64,000 nt of DNA from Geodermatophilus tzadiensis (GCF_003002915.1 NZ_PVTG01000004.1:264312-328311), one strand, 5' to 3'; positions 53,369 to 62,940 are shown, counted from the stretch's first letter. Made by a program: numbers and translations. Notes: a model not told the origin generated them from the letters alone.

Positions 53369-53533
53369 ATGACGGACACGGAGCCCGACGCCGGACGTGC
53401 GGCTCCGCTGCTCGCCGCACGGGCGGGCAGCCGGCGGCGACGGGCCACCCGGAGGACGGCGTCAGCGGGTGGCCACGCGTGTCCGGGGGGACGACCTCAG
53501 TCACCGAGGAGGCAGCGTGCCGTTGATCACTGA
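53369..53533 (+). CDS. Possible 54-residue Arg-rich peptide upstream of pseudokinase
   Basis: The ATG at 53369 follows a strong GGGAGGGGGAG. The 54-codon frame (MTDTEPDAGRAAPLLAARAG..) ends at 53533, overlapping the pseudokinase start by 17 bases. The strong ribosome binding site and the overlap suggest a leader gene for translational coupling. The composition alone does not prove coding. Confidence 0.35.
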   Translation: MTDTEPDAGRAAPLLAARAGSRRRRATRRTASAGGHACPGGRPQSPRRQRAVDH

Positions 53534-55052
53534 CCGGTACGACGACGGACCGGCTGCCCTCCCCGAGGGTGGACCCGTGGTGGACCCGGCTCGCGACACC
53601 CGGACCGGGGAGCTCGTCAGCCTCCTGCGTGTGCCCGCACCGGTCGATGCCGGCGCAGCCGCGCGTGAGCTGGACCGCCTGCAGCGGTTCGCGCACGTCC
53701 ACCACCCGCACCTGGCCGAGGTGCTGGCGGTCGACCTGCAGGCCGACACGCTGGTCGTCGTCTGCCGGTCGCTCGAGGGGGAGCTGCTCACCCTCCACCC
53801 GCAGCGCACCCCGCTGACCGTGCGGGCGGTGCAGCGGATGGCGACGGACGTGCTGGACGCCCTGAGGGCGCTGCACCAGGCGGGCGTCGTCCACGGCGCG
53901 GTGGGGGAACGCTCCCTGCTCCTGTCCCCGCGGGCCGGTGTCGAGGACCCCGGCGTCCTGCTGCTCCCGGTGCCCGCGTCGGCCGGCCCGGCGGACGAGC
54001 CGGCGCCCTGGGCGCCCGTCCCACCCCGGCCGCCGGCGGAGCCCGGCCCGGCGGACGACGTCGGTGCCGCGGCCGCCTTCTTCCGAGCGTTGCTCCACCG
54101 CGTGCCCAAGGTGGGCATGGAGGAGGCCGTGCTGTCCGCCAGCCTCGCCGGCTTCCTGGAGCGGGCGGCCGCCGGGGGCCGTCGCGACGGGGACCCCGAG
54201 GGCGCTGAGCGGGCACACGGCTCGCCGGGTGGTCACGGCGCCCGGGACGGCCACGGCGCGAGGGGTTCCCACCGCCGGGCCCGTGGCCGGCACGTGCCCG
54301 CCCCGGGACGGCTCACCCCGGGACCGGGCCTGGCCCCGACGGGCCCGTCGGGCGGTGCGGTCCGGTCCCCCCATCGGCACGCACGGCCGGACGCCGGCCG
54401 GCCGGTCAGGAGCGCCTCCCGGCGTCGGTGGCGTCTGGCGGGGCTCGCGGTCGCCGCTGTCACGGCCGCGGCCGTGACAGCCCTCCTGCTGCTCCCCGGG
54501 GGGGAGGACGGGAGGACGACGGCGGGCTCGGCCCCGACCGCAGCGACGTCCTCCTCCGTCGCACCGCGGTCGACGTCCGCCGCTCCGCAGTCGCCGTCTC
54601 CTCCGCCCGAGACGATCCCGGGGCTGATCGCCGACCTGACAGCGCGACCGGACGTGGCCGGACCGGCGGGACCGCTCCTGCTCGACGGACTCCAGGACCT
54701 GCAGTCGGCGGACCAGGCGGTGCGGCAACGGGCAGCGGTGCAGGTGCTCGACCTCCTGCTGAGCGGCCAGGGCCTCGACCCCCGGTACGCCGCCGCCACT
54801 CGGCTGGCGCTGTTCCGTGCGTTGGCCGGCCTCGCCCCGGCGCCGGCGGCCACGGGGCCGTCCTGCCTGGCACCGGCCGAGGGCCCGCCGTCCCTGCTCG
54901 AGCAGGGGTACGCACGACAGGTCCTCGAGCGGCTGGCGTCGTGGCAGGCAGAGGGGTTCCCGGCCGAGGAGTCGGCGCGCCTGCGCGAGATGGTGGGCCC
55001 CGTGGCGGTCGGAGAGGCACACCTCGTCCTCGTCCCGTGTCCGACCGGATGA
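53517..55052 (+). CDS. Membrane-anchored eukaryote-like pseudokinase
   Basis: A 511-residue protein from a GTG preceded by GAGGAGG. Residues 1-220 resemble a shortened Ser/Thr kinase fold (FAHVHHPHLAEVLAVDLQADTLVVVCRSLEGELL; ALRALHQAGVVHGAVGERSLLLSP). The catalytic loop HRDxKxxN reads HGAVGERS (His126), so the catalytic Asp and Asn are missing; no VAIK lysine or DFG is seen. A Pro/Arg-rich linker is followed by one transmembrane helix (about 302-323) and a ~180-residue extracellular part. Topology matches bacterial PASTA-type kinases, but it should bind rather than phosphorylate. Compare MviN-associated pseudokinase domains. Confidence 0.7.
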   Translation: MPLITDRYDDGPAALPEGGPVVDPARDTRTGELVSLLRVPAPVDAGAAARELDRLQRFAHVHHPHLAEVLAVDLQADTLVVVCRSLEGELLTLHPQRTPLTVRAVQRMATDVLDALRALHQAGVVHGAVGERSLLLSPRAGVEDPGVLLLPVPASAGPADEPAPWAPVPPRPPAEPGPADDVGAAAAFFRALLHRVPKVGMEEAVLSASLAGFLERAAAGGRRDGDPEGAERAHGSPGGHGARDGHGARGSHRRARGRHVPAPGRLTPGPGLAPTGPSGGAVRSPHRHARPDAGRPVRSASRRRWRLAGLAVAAVTAAAVTALLLLPGGEDGRTTAGSAPTAATSSSVAPRSTSAAPQSPSPPPETIPGLIADLTARPDVAGPAGPLLLDGLQDLQSADQAVRQRAAVQVLDLLLSGQGLDPRYAAATRLALFRALAGLAPAPAATGPSCLAPAEGPPSLLEQGYARQVLERLASWQAEGFPAEESARLREMVGPVAVGEAHLVLVPCPTG

Positions 55053-55218
55053 GGAAGCCGGGTCGCGAGCGGGCGGTCGGTCACTCGTCGTCGGCGTCCG
55101 CGGAGCGGTCCGGCACCGGGCGCGGCTGTCCCCGTCCCGTCGAGTGGCGCGGCGGGAGACGCCTGGACGGGCGGCCGGCGGGCTGGCGCGCACCCTGCGG
55201 TGTGCCGGGGTGCGCGAC

Positions 55219-55254
55219 CCGGACGTCGCGATCGCCGGGGATCGCGACGTCCGG
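55219..55254. terminator. Strong 15-bp hairpin between convergent genes
   Basis: CCGGACGTCGCGATC (55219-55233) and GATCGCGACGTCCGG (55240-55254) pair perfectly around the six-base loop GCCGGG. It sits between the stops at 55052 and 55269. There is no T-tract; actinobacterial terminators often lack one. A bidirectional terminator is likely. Confidence 0.7.
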
Positions 55255-55268
55255 CCCGCTGTCGGGAG

Positions 55269-56261
55269 TCACCGCAGGCGGATCTCGGCGACCAGTTGCG
55301 CGTGGTCGGAGACGATGCGGTCGCGACGGTCGTCGCTGAGCTGGCTGTCGACGAGGTGGTCGTTGAAGTACCGCAGCAGCTGCACCTCGCCGATGCGCTG
55401 CGGGTTGCGCTCGTAGAACTCCTGGCTCACCAGGACGTGGTCGAGGTTCTCGTAGTGCCCGTTGAAGATGTGCGTGTAGCTGACGTCCCGCCCGGTCCGG
55501 CGGGCGGTGAGCTCGTGGGCCGAGTAGAGCAGCCGATCCCAGTAGGCCCGGCGGACGTCGGGGTCGCCCGGCCAGAAGCGGGAGGGGGAGTCGCCGGTGA
55601 TGACGTCGGTGGTGACGGCGCGGGCGGCGTCGTTGAGGTCGCCGAGGACGATGGTCGGCTGCGCGGTGCCGACGACCTCATCGAGCACCAGGAAGCGCAG
55701 GGCGGCCGCCTCGGCGGCGCGGCGGATGAGCGCCCGGGCCTTGCCGAGGGCCTCCTCGCGCGGGTCGTGCTCGGGGGCCTGCGGATCGCGGATGGGTCGC
55801 TTGGACTTCAGGTGGGCGACGAAGACCGTCGCGGTCGTGCCGGCCTGCGGGTCGAGGACCACGCGGGCACGCAGGACCGGGCGGCTGAACGTGCCGACCG
55901 GCAGGGCGATGCCGTCGACGGCGACGTCCAGCCCGGCCGGGAAGTCGGCAACGGTGGTGACCGGTCCGTCGAGGGGCAACCGGCTGGCCAGCCCGAGCCG
56001 CGGACCGCTGTCCCCGTCCGCGCCCGGCGCCACGACGGTGCCCTCGCCGAACTCCTCTGACCGGGCGCAGACGTCGCGCAGCGCGTCCTCGGAGAAGACC
56101 TCCTGGAAGCCGACGACGTCGGCGTCCATGCGGCCGAGCTGACCGGCGATCCACGCCGCCTTCTCCTCGTACTCGGCGGCGCTGTAGGGCTTCTCGTCGG
56201 GGTAGTAGGGCTCGCCGGGCCGGGCGAGGTTGAGGACGTTGAACGTGCCGACCTTGACCAT
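55269..56261 (-). CDS. Endonuclease/exonuclease/phosphatase (EEP) family protein
   Basis: A 330-residue EEP-fold hydrolase. Motifs: GTFNVLNL, VVGFQEVFSEDAL (metal Glu), VFVAHLKSKR, IVLGDLNDAARAVTTDV (Asp/Asn) and IVSDHAQLVAEI (Asp-His at the end). These metal-dependent enzymes act on DNA, inositol phosphates or nucleotides. No signal peptide is visible when translation starts at the ATG 56261; an in-frame ATG at 56297 is an alternative. Confidence 0.85.
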   Translation of the reverse strand: MVKVGTFNVLNLARPGEPYYPDEKPYSAAEYEEKAAWIAGQLGRMDADVVGFQEVFSEDALRDVCARSEEFGEGTVVAPGADGDSGPRLGLASRLPLDGPVTTVADFPAGLDVAVDGIALPVGTFSRPVLRARVVLDPQAGTTATVFVAHLKSKRPIRDPQAPEHDPREEALGKARALIRRAAEAAALRFLVLDEVVGTAQPTIVLGDLNDAARAVTTDVITGDSPSRFWPGDPDVRRAYWDRLLYSAHELTARRTGRDVSYTHIFNGHYENLDHVLVSQEFYERNPQRIGEVQLLRYFNDHLVDSQLSDDRRDRIVSDHAQLVAEIRLR

Positions 56262-56551
56262 GTGCAGGCCATCCCTTGACTGGGGGTGAGCCAGCATCGT
56301 CGGCCGACGGCGTCACCGGAACGTCACCGGGCGCGGCCCGCCGGACGGCGCTCCCGCCGCTGCGCCGCCGGTGCCGACCACTCCTCGGGGTGCCGAGCTC
56401 CGGGCTGTCGACGCCGCCGCCATCGCCTCCCGGCACCGTCCGTGCCGTCCGGCCGCGGCGGCTCCTCAGGAGCGAGGGCGAGCTGCGTTCTGCTCCTCCG
56501 GAGACGGTGCGGACGTGGGCCGTCGAGCCCCTTCCGGCTCCGGGACGCCGC

Positions 56552-56866
56552 TCAGCGAGGCCAGCGCACCTCGATCCGGGTGACCGAGACCTCGATCCAC
56601 GAGCCGGTGGGACGCGTGACGAGCGCCTCCCGGACCGCCTGCTCCGCCACCTGGCGTGCCGCCTCGGCGGCCCGAGCGGTGACCGCCGCCGCCACGGCGA
56701 ACGCCGAGGCGGTGATCAGCGGCCCGGCGGTCGTGCCGCGGAGCAGGACCGGGAGCAGGGACCGCACCGCGGCCGGCACCGTGCCCAGGGCCGTACGCCG
56801 CTGGGGCACCAGACTCCCGTCCGCCCGGTAGACCTCGCTCGGCTCGATCGGCTGCTGACCGTCCAC
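56552..56866 (-). CDS. Small hypothetical protein with one membrane-type segment
   Basis: A 104-residue protein from the GTG at 56866. It has an Ala-rich hydrophobic segment (about 46-68, AGPLITASAFAVAAAVTARAAEAAR) and a C-terminal strand WIEVSVTRIEVRWPR. No family is recognised. It lies about 290 bp upstream of the EEP gene on the same strand. Confidence 0.5.
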   Translation of the reverse strand: MDGQQPIEPSEVYRADGSLVPQRRTALGTVPAAVRSLLPVLLRGTTAGPLITASAFAVAAAVTARAAEAARQVAEQAVREALVTRPTGSWIEVSVTRIEVRWPR

Positions 56867-57544
56867 GGCGCCACCCCTCTCGTCCCGTCCGATCCTCGCC
56901 CCCCACGTCGTGCCGGTCCAGTGGGCACGGGATCGGCCGACCCGGCGCCGGGACGAAGCGGCTCCCGAGGGCGGTGACCGTCCGGCCTCTCCGCCGGTGG
57001 GTTCGACCAGTCAGCGGGCGTGAGGTGTCCGGGAGACCCGGCCGGACTCGATGAGGCGGCAGAACCGATTGCTGATCGCGGACGTACCTGCCGAGCTCGA
57101 CGTCGTCGGTGCGGTGCCCGGCGATGGGCCGGCGGACGAACCGCTCGCCGGCGTGCAGATGGTTCCCGCGCGGCTGGGTGTGAGCAGCGCGTCGGCGCCG
57201 GCATCGGGCGGGTCCACTGCATGACGTCCCGCCCGGTGGTGTCGCTCGCAGCACGCGGAGGTCCTGCGGGTCGGACCACGGCGTGATCAGTGCCGGCTGC
57301 GCCACGTCCTCGTCGGGTCGGTCGAGCCGGCACCGCTGGGTCGTCGAACGCCCATCGGGCTGGCTGCCGTCCTGCAACGGCTCGGCTCTGCGCGAGGACT
57401 GACGTGACCCCCGTGGGCCAGATCTGCAGTGGAGGGCGGCGGCGACGCAACCAGCTCACGACCAACGCCCCCCTCTCGACCCCCGACCACGACCGACGCC
57501 GGTCGCTCGCGTGAACGTGTGCTGACCTGGCCGTTCGTCACCGA
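56867..57544. other. Region without an intact gene; gene relic
   Basis: No complete gene is readable in these 678 bases. From about 57377 down to 57011 the minus strand gives protein-like fragments in two frames: HAGERFVRRPIAGHRTDD and ELGRYVRDQQSVLPPH, then after a frame change CRLIESGRVSRTPHAR and a stop at 57011. This looks like the C-terminus of a frameshifted gene of unknown family. Nothing was recognised from 57378 to 57544. Confidence 0.4.
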
Positions 57545-58384
57545 TCAGCCGCTGCCGACACCGTCGAGATCGACTGGCAGGTCCATGCTCGCCGTGCCCG
57601 CTGTCGATGTCCCTGAGCGGCTCGTTCGACGACCCCCGGTCGCGGCGCGGTGGGTGTCGGGCGGACCTGTCGGGCGCTGTCCGCTCGCCGGGGTGCGGGA
57701 GGGAGTCCTGTCGTCGCTGGACGGCGGGATCCCGTCGGCCCGGCGGCCGCGCAACTTCGTGACGAGGACGGCGACCTGGGTGCGGCGTTGCAGGCCCAGT
57801 TTGGGCAGCAGGTTGCTGACGTAGTTCTTCACCGTCTTCTCCGCCAGGCCGAGCCGGTCGCCGATCTGGCGGTTGGTGAGCCCGTCCCCGATCAGTTGCA
57901 GCACGGCGCGCTCCCGCTCGGTGAGGCCGGCCAGCGGATCCGGCCGCCCGCTGGCGTCGCCGGCGTCGAGCACCGCGGTGACCTCGGGCGCGAACACGGT
58001 GCCGCCCGCGGCCACCCGGCGCACGGCCGCCCGCAGCGCCGGGCCGCGCACGTGCTTGACCAGGTAGCCGGACACCCCCGCCCGCACGGCTGCTGCCACC
58101 GTCTGCGGGTCGGCGTACTGGCTGAGCACCAGGCAGCGCACCCCGGGCACGTCCGCGCGCAGCCGGGTGCAGGCCTCGGCCCCGGTGCCGTCGGGCAGCC
58201 GCATGCCGAGCACGGCCACGTCCGGCCGCACCGCCCGGCCGCGGACCAGCGCCTGGTCGACCGAGGCCGCCTCGGCGACGACCGTGATGCCCGGGTCGCC
58301 CGCGAGCACCTGGATCACGCCGCGGCGGACCACCTCCTGCTCGTCGAGCACGAGGACCCGTACGACGGCCGTCTCTGCCGGCAC
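57545..58384 (-). CDS. DosR/DevR-like response regulator lacking the phospho-acceptor aspartate
   Basis: A 279-residue NarL-family regulator closest in pattern to DosR (DevR). The DosR stretch RPDVAVLDVRLPDG is here RPDVAVLGMRLPDG, with Gly60 in place of the phosphorylated Asp; the acidic pair is Asp14-Glu15 and the conserved Lys110 is kept (GYLVKHVRG). The DNA-binding half LTERERAVLQLIGDGLTNRQIGDRLGLAEKTVKNYVS (from about 155) is intact and DosR-like. A ~65-residue Pro/Arg/Thr-rich tail follows. No kinase lies nearby. It may be constitutively active or controlled without phosphorylation. GGGGAG precedes the GTG start. Confidence 0.85.
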   Translation of the reverse strand: MPAETAVVRVLVLDEQEVVRRGVIQVLAGDPGITVVAEAASVDQALVRGRAVRPDVAVLGMRLPDGTGAEACTRLRADVPGVRCLVLSQYADPQTVAAAVRAGVSGYLVKHVRGPALRAAVRRVAAGGTVFAPEVTAVLDAGDASGRPDPLAGLTERERAVLQLIGDGLTNRQIGDRLGLAEKTVKNYVSNLLPKLGLQRRTQVAVLVTKLRGRRADGIPPSSDDRTPSRTPASGQRPTGPPDTHRAATGGRRTSRSGTSTAGTASMDLPVDLDGVGSG

Positions 58385-59008
58385 CGGAACCAGCTCCCCG
58401 GGGTCGAGGGGTGCGGCACGACGTCGTCGGCGGGCAGCCGGAGGGCGTTCGGCCGCGCGGGGGTTCGCGCCCCGCGTCGGCCACCCTAGAGCCGGCGCTC
58501 CCCGGGCGGGGGTCCGGGCCGACCGGCCGCTCGCGGTCTCCGACCGTCACCGGGTCGCCGGCGCAGCCGGGCCGGAGGGCACGTCACGGCCGGCAGCGCC
58601 TGGACGCCTACCTCGCCGAGTGGGTGCACACCCGACGTCTGGGTCCTTCCCCGCGGGCGTCGTACGTGGAGGACACCCGGCTGCACATCGACCCGTACCT
58701 CGGAGCGCATCGGTCCGCACGACCCACCGGCCCGGTGGTCGACACCTGGATGCGCAAGCCGGAGGCGACCGGCCGGGCGGACGGCGCAGGCGGACTCCCA
58801 CCCCGGACGGTGCGCCACCTCCACCATCCTGCGGTCGGCTCCCAGCGACGGGTGAGGAGCCGGCGGGTGACCCCGCGCTGCCCGGCCGGCGACGCTGACT
58901 CGGGTGGGGTCCCGCTCGGTGCCCGCATCGACGGTCCGGGCAACGCCGGCGTGACCGGGTGTGTGCCCCGCGTACCCCTCCGGCCCGGGCACGGGTCAGG
59001 CTGGAGCC
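58385..59008. other. 624-bp stretch between regulator and UvrA-like gene
   Basis: No intact gene. It holds the integrase fragment described separately and otherwise unrecognised sequence on both sides. Confidence 0.5.
58585..58878 (+). pseudogene. Remnant of a phage-type tyrosine integrase (N-terminal part)
   Basis: The plus frame reads GRQRLDAYLAEWVHTRRLG, PSPRASYVEDTRLHIDPYLG and, after a gap, LPPRTVRHLHH. This is the order of the arm/core-binding N-terminal region of actinophage and ICE integrases (YLxEWL..LRPST..SYExxLRxHIxPxLG...LSPxTVRRIHAxL). No start codon context, no catalytic domain and apparent internal loss identify it as a decayed copy. It marks an old integration event just upstream of the UvrA-like gene. 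Confidence 0.6.
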
Positions 59009-61543
59009 GTGATCGACGAACCGGGCCGCGCGTCCTCGCCGAGGGACCGGTTCGTCCGGGTGCGCGGCGCCCGCGAGCACAACCTGCGCAACGTCGACGT
59101 CCAGGTGCCGCGGGACGCCCTGGTCGTCTTCACCGGCGTCTCCGGATCCGGGAAGTCCTCGTTGGCCTTCGGCACGATCTACGCGGAGGCGCAGCGCCGG
59201 TACTTCGAGTCCGTGGCCCCGTACGCCCGGCGGCTCATCCACCAGGTCGGCGCACCCGTCGTCGACGAGATCACCGGGCTGCCGCCGGCGGTGGCGCTGC
59301 AGCAGAGCCGGGGCACCCCCAGCAGCCGGTCCACCGTCGGCACCGTGACGACACTGTCCAACTCGCTGCGGATGCTGTTCTCGCGCACCGGCACCCACCC
59401 GCCGGGGTCGTCCGGCCGGCTGGACTCCGACGCCTTCTCGCCCAACACCGCCGCCGGCGCCTGCCCCGAGTGCTCCGGTCTGGGCAGGGTGCACCTGGTG
59501 ACCGAGGACAGCCTGGTCCCCGACGCATCGCTCAGCATCCGGGACGGCGCGATCGCCGCCTGGCCGGGCGCCTGGCACGGCAAGAACCTGCGCGACATCC
59601 TGGTCGAGCTCGGCCACGACATCGACCGGCCGTGGCGGGACCTGCCGCAAGCCGAGCGCGACTGGATCCTGTTCACCGACGAGCAGCCCGAGGTCACCGT
59701 GCGACCCGTCCGCGGGGTGGGTCAGGTCCAGCGGGACTACCAGGGCCGGTACACCGGCGCACGGGCCTACGTGCTGCACACCCTGGCCAACACCAAGAGC
59801 CCGACCATGCGGCAGCGGGTCCTGCGGTTCGTGCAGACCTCGATCTGCCCCGTCTGCTCGGGCAGCCGGCTGCGGCCCGAGTCCCTGGCCGTCACCGTCG
59901 GCGGCCGGAACATCGCCGAACTGGCCGCCCAGCCGCTGACCGCGCTCGTCGAGACGCTCCGCCAGGTACCGCAGGCGACCGACGTCGCGGCGCGGATCAC
60001 GACGGACCTCCTCGGCCGGATCGAGGTGCTCACCGCGTTGGGCCTCGGTTACCTCAGCCTGGACCGGACGACCCCGACCCTGTCGCCGGGCGAGCTGCAA
60101 CGGCTGCGGATCGCGACCCAGCTGCGGTCGGGGCTGTTCGGCGTGGTGTACGTCCTGGACGAGCCGTCCGCGGGGTTGCACCCGGCCGACGCCGAACCGC
60201 TGCTGAGGGTGCTGGACCAGCTGACCGCGGCCGGCAACTCGTTGTTCGTCATCGAGCACGACATGGCGCTGGCGCACCGCGCCGACTGGATCGTCGACGT
60301 CGGCCCGCTGGCAGGGGAGCGGGGCGGCCGCGTCCTCTACAGCGGGCCCGTCGCCGGCCTGTCCCACGTGGAGACATCGGTGACCCGGCGCTTCCTCTTC
60401 GACCGGGAGCCGCCGATCGGTCGGCCGCGGCGACAGCCCGCGGGGCAGCTGCGCCTGGGTGGCATCGACCGGCACAACCTGCGCGACGTCGTGGCGGGGT
60501 TCCCGCTCGGGGTCCTCACCGCGGTCACCGGCGTCTCGGGCTCGGGCAAGTCGACGCTGGTCAGCCAGGTGCTGGCCGATGTCGTCTCCCGGCGGCTCGG
60601 CTCACCCGCGACGGCCACGGACGGCCCCGACGACGCCGGTGACGACCCGACCGCCGACCCGGACGACGTCGTCCAGGACACCGCGGGGGTGACGGTGCAG
60701 GTCGAGGGGCCTGCGGCCGTCGACCGTCTCGTGCGTGTCGACCAGAAGGCCATCGGCCGGACCCCCCGGTCCAACCTGGCCACCTACACCGGGCTCTTCG
60801 ACGCGGTGCGCAGGCTCTTCGCGGCCACCGACGAGGCCCGCAGGCGCGGCTACGGCGCCGGACGGTTCTCCTTCAACGTGGCCGAGGGGCGCTGCCCGAC
60901 GTGCCAGGGCGAGGGCTTCGTGACCGTGGAGCTGCTCTTCCTCCCCGGGACGTACTCGCCCTGCCCGACCTGCCACGGTGCGCGGTACGACCCCGAGACG
61001 CTGGAGATCACGCACCGCGGCAAGAACATCGCCGAGGTGCTCGACCTGACCGTCGACGCGGCCACGGACTTCCTCGCCGACCTCGCGCCGGTGGCCAAGA
61101 GCCTGCGCGTGCTGCAGGAGGTCGGTCTGGGCTACCTGCGCCTCGGCCAACCGGCGACGGAGCTGTCCGGCGGCGAGGCGCAGCGGGTGAAGCTGGCCAG
61201 CGAGCTGCAACGGGCCCGACGGGGGCACACGCTGTACGTCCTCGACGAGCCGACCACCGGGCTGCACCCCGCTGACGTGGAACTGCTGGTGCGCCAGCTC
61301 CACCAGCTCGTCGACGCGGGCAACACCGTGGTGGTGGTGGAACACGACATGGACGTCGTCGCCGACGCCGACTGGGTCATCGACCTGGGTCCTGGAGCCG
61401 GTGACCAGGGCGGCAGGATCGTGGCCGCCGGCACGCCGGAACAGGTGGCCACCGCGCCGGGGAGCCAGACCGCCCGGTTCCTCGCCCCCCGGCTGGCGAG
61501 GGCGGAGCTCCCTCCGTCGTCCGGCCGCCCGGCAGTCCGGTGA
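59009..61543 (+). CDS. UvrA-like ABC ATPase (UvrA2/drug-resistance type)
   Basis: An 844-residue tandem ABC protein. First half: Walker [11 protein letters not shown], signature [12 protein letters not shown], Walker [13 protein letters not shown]. Second half: [34 protein letters not shown]. Zinc-type CxxC pairs occur in [24 protein letters not shown] and CPTCHGARY. It is about 100 residues shorter than housekeeping UvrA, as in UvrA2-like proteins that lack the UvrB-binding region. Such proteins have been linked to resistance to DNA-binding antibiotics. CAGGCT six bases before the GTG may be a leaderless -10 box. Confidence 0.87.
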   Translation: MIDEPGRASSPRDRFVRVRGAREHNLRNVDVQVPRDALVVFTGVSGSGKSSLAFGTIYAEAQRRYFESVAPYARRLIHQVGAPVVDEITGLPPAVALQQSRGTPSSRSTVGTVTTLSNSLRMLFSRTGTHPPGSSGRLDSDAFSPNTAAGACPECSGLGRVHLVTEDSLVPDASLSIRDGAIAAWPGAWHGKNLRDILVELGHDIDRPWRDLPQAERDWILFTDEQPEVTVRPVRGVGQVQRDYQGRYTGARAYVLHTLANTKSPTMRQRVLRFVQTSICPVCSGSRLRPESLAVTVGGRNIAELAAQPLTALVETLRQVPQATDVAARITTDLLGRIEVLTALGLGYLSLDRTTPTLSPGELQRLRIATQLRSGLFGVVYVLDEPSAGLHPADAEPLLRVLDQLTAAGNSLFVIEHDMALAHRADWIVDVGPLAGERGGRVLYSGPVAGLSHVETSVTRRFLFDREPPIGRPRRQPAGQLRLGGIDRHNLRDVVAGFPLGVLTAVTGVSGSGKSTLVSQVLADVVSRRLGSPATATDGPDDAGDDPTADPDDVVQDTAGVTVQVEGPAAVDRLVRVDQKAIGRTPRSNLATYTGLFDAVRRLFAATDEARRRGYGAGRFSFNVAEGRCPTCQGEGFVTVELLFLPGTYSPCPTCHGARYDPETLEITHRGKNIAEVLDLTVDAATDFLADLAPVAKSLRVLQEVGLGYLRLGQPATELSGGEAQRVKLASELQRARRGHTLYVLDEPTTGLHPADVELLVRQLHQLVDAGNTVVVVEHDMDVVADADWVIDLGPGAGDQGGRIVAAGTPEQVATAPGSQTARFLAPRLARAELPPSSGRPAVR

Positions 61544-62358
61544 GGCCGCCTCCGGCCTGACCCGGCCGGTCACGACCGCGTCCGCCGGCCGGTCGCCGCC
61601 GACACGGTCCGGCACGCCGCCCTGCGCGGGAGGTGGGCGGCCAACGACCGACCGGCCGATCCGCGGGCAAGTCCTCTGCTGAGCGGGCGAGGCACGCGTC
61701 GAGGACCTGCTGGGTTCCACCGGTGCAACCGCACGGGGCTGTGGCCGGTGGGCAGGCGTCCGCCCCACTGCTTGTCCCCGCGAGCGAGGGACTGGGCTGG
61801 GCGCTCGGACCGCGGAAGCCTGCTGGTGATCCCGCCGCAGCAACGCGTCGCTCGTGGCGCGCCCCCGGATAGGAACCCGACGGGCTCACCGTCACGCGAT
61901 CCCCCGGCGCGGTCCTCGACGCGCTGGTGGAGGTGCGTGTGCGGACCTCCTGGTGGTGGCGCTCGACCGGTACACCGGCCTGGCGTTCCCGGCCCCGGCG
62001 TTGGTCGCGCTGGAGCCTGACCTGCTGCGGTGACTCGCCGCTCTGTGGAGCCTCCCGGCGTCGGCGGCAGGAGTGCTGGCGTCCGGTGCGTCGGTCGCGA
62101 CCCTGTCCGCCCCCGTCACCGCGCGACCGCACGGCTGGGGAGGACCACCTGTCCGGCAGCCTGTACCTGACCCCGCAAGCGCACGAGGCGCCAGCGTGGG
62201 CGCGCTGGCGCTGCGACCCGGACCCTGCCGGGTCGCTGCCCTCCGGGCACGCAGTCGTGGCCGGCCTGCTGTGCCGCGGGCTGCGCCGTCTGCAGCGGTC
62301 GGCCCGGTCCTCCGGATCGCGGCTGATCCCGGACTGCTGCGCGACCTAGCCTTGACCC
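61544..62358. other. 815-bp region without an intact gene
   Basis: Only fragments are visible. At 61941-62033 the plus strand gives ADLLVVALDRYTGLAFPAPA and then a stop, which looks like a protein C-terminus of unknown family. Near 62226-62270 PAGSLPSGHAVVAG resembles the PSGH motif of PAP2 phosphatases, but nothing around it supports that. I read the region as decayed coding sequence. Confidence 0.4.
62347..62352 (+). promoter_or_regulatory. Candidate -10 box (TAGCCT) for leaderless HD-like gene
   Basis: TAGCCT ends six bases before the GTG at 62359, with no ribosome binding site in between; the transcript would begin at the start codon. Confidence 0.4.
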
Positions 62359-62859
62359 GTGCTGTTCACGGTGGCCTCGGCCCACCTCCTCGCCATGGAG
62401 GCGCACGCAGGCCAGGTCCAGCCGCAGGAGGGTGACTTCTACCTGCACTACCTCGTCCCGCTCGCCGAATTGGCCCGGCCGTACGGAGCGCTCGCCGAGA
62501 TGGCTGCGGTCCTGCACCGCATCGTCGAGGACACCCGCGACCACCCCGACATCACCCGCCGCTACGACCTCGCGCGGCTGCGCGCCCTCGACGTGCCCGA
62601 GGAGGTCGTCCGAGCCGTCGACGCGGTCACCCAGCGTCCTGGCGAACGCTTCCTCGGCGGCGTCATCCAGCGCTCCGCCGCGGACCGGCTCGGCCGCTTG
62701 GTCGCACTGCTGAACAACAAGCGCTGCCTCGACGAGACGCTGGTCCTGGCCGGGACCGACCCGGACAAGGCCCGCAGCCTCCGCGAGGGCCGGTATCTCC
62801 CGGCACGGCGCATCCTGCTCAAAGCCGAGGTCGCGGACGCGCACCGCATCCTCGCCTGA
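62359..62859 (+). CDS. HD-domain (SpoT/MESH1-like) protein with degenerate active site
   Basis: A 166-residue protein following the pattern of small alarmone hydrolases: AMEAHAGQV (His16), FYLHYLVPLAELA (His30), then VLHRIVEDT where the family has LLHDxxEDT. His53 is kept but the HD Asp is Arg54; Glu57-Asp58 remain. The late metal-ligand region KxADxxxN reads RLVALLNN. Loss of two metal ligands suggests it no longer hydrolyses (p)ppGpp or nucleotides, or has changed role. It is the last intact plus-strand gene of the window. Confidence 0.7.
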   Translation: MLFTVASAHLLAMEAHAGQVQPQEGDFYLHYLVPLAELARPYGALAEMAAVLHRIVEDTRDHPDITRRYDLARLRALDVPEEVVRAVDAVTQRPGERFLGGVIQRSAADRLGRLVALLNNKRCLDETLVLAGTDPDKARSLREGRYLPARRILLKAEVADAHRILA

Positions 62860-62940
62860 CGGCGCGCGCAGGCTCACCATCTACGAGCACGTGCACTCCG
62901 ACACGGGCTGCCAGGCCGCCGACCGCTCCGCTGCCCTGCT

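Noticed and set aside
62226..62270. PSGH motif suggestive of a PAP2 phosphatase fragment
   Set aside because: Only a short match; no membrane helices or the other PAP2 motifs around it.
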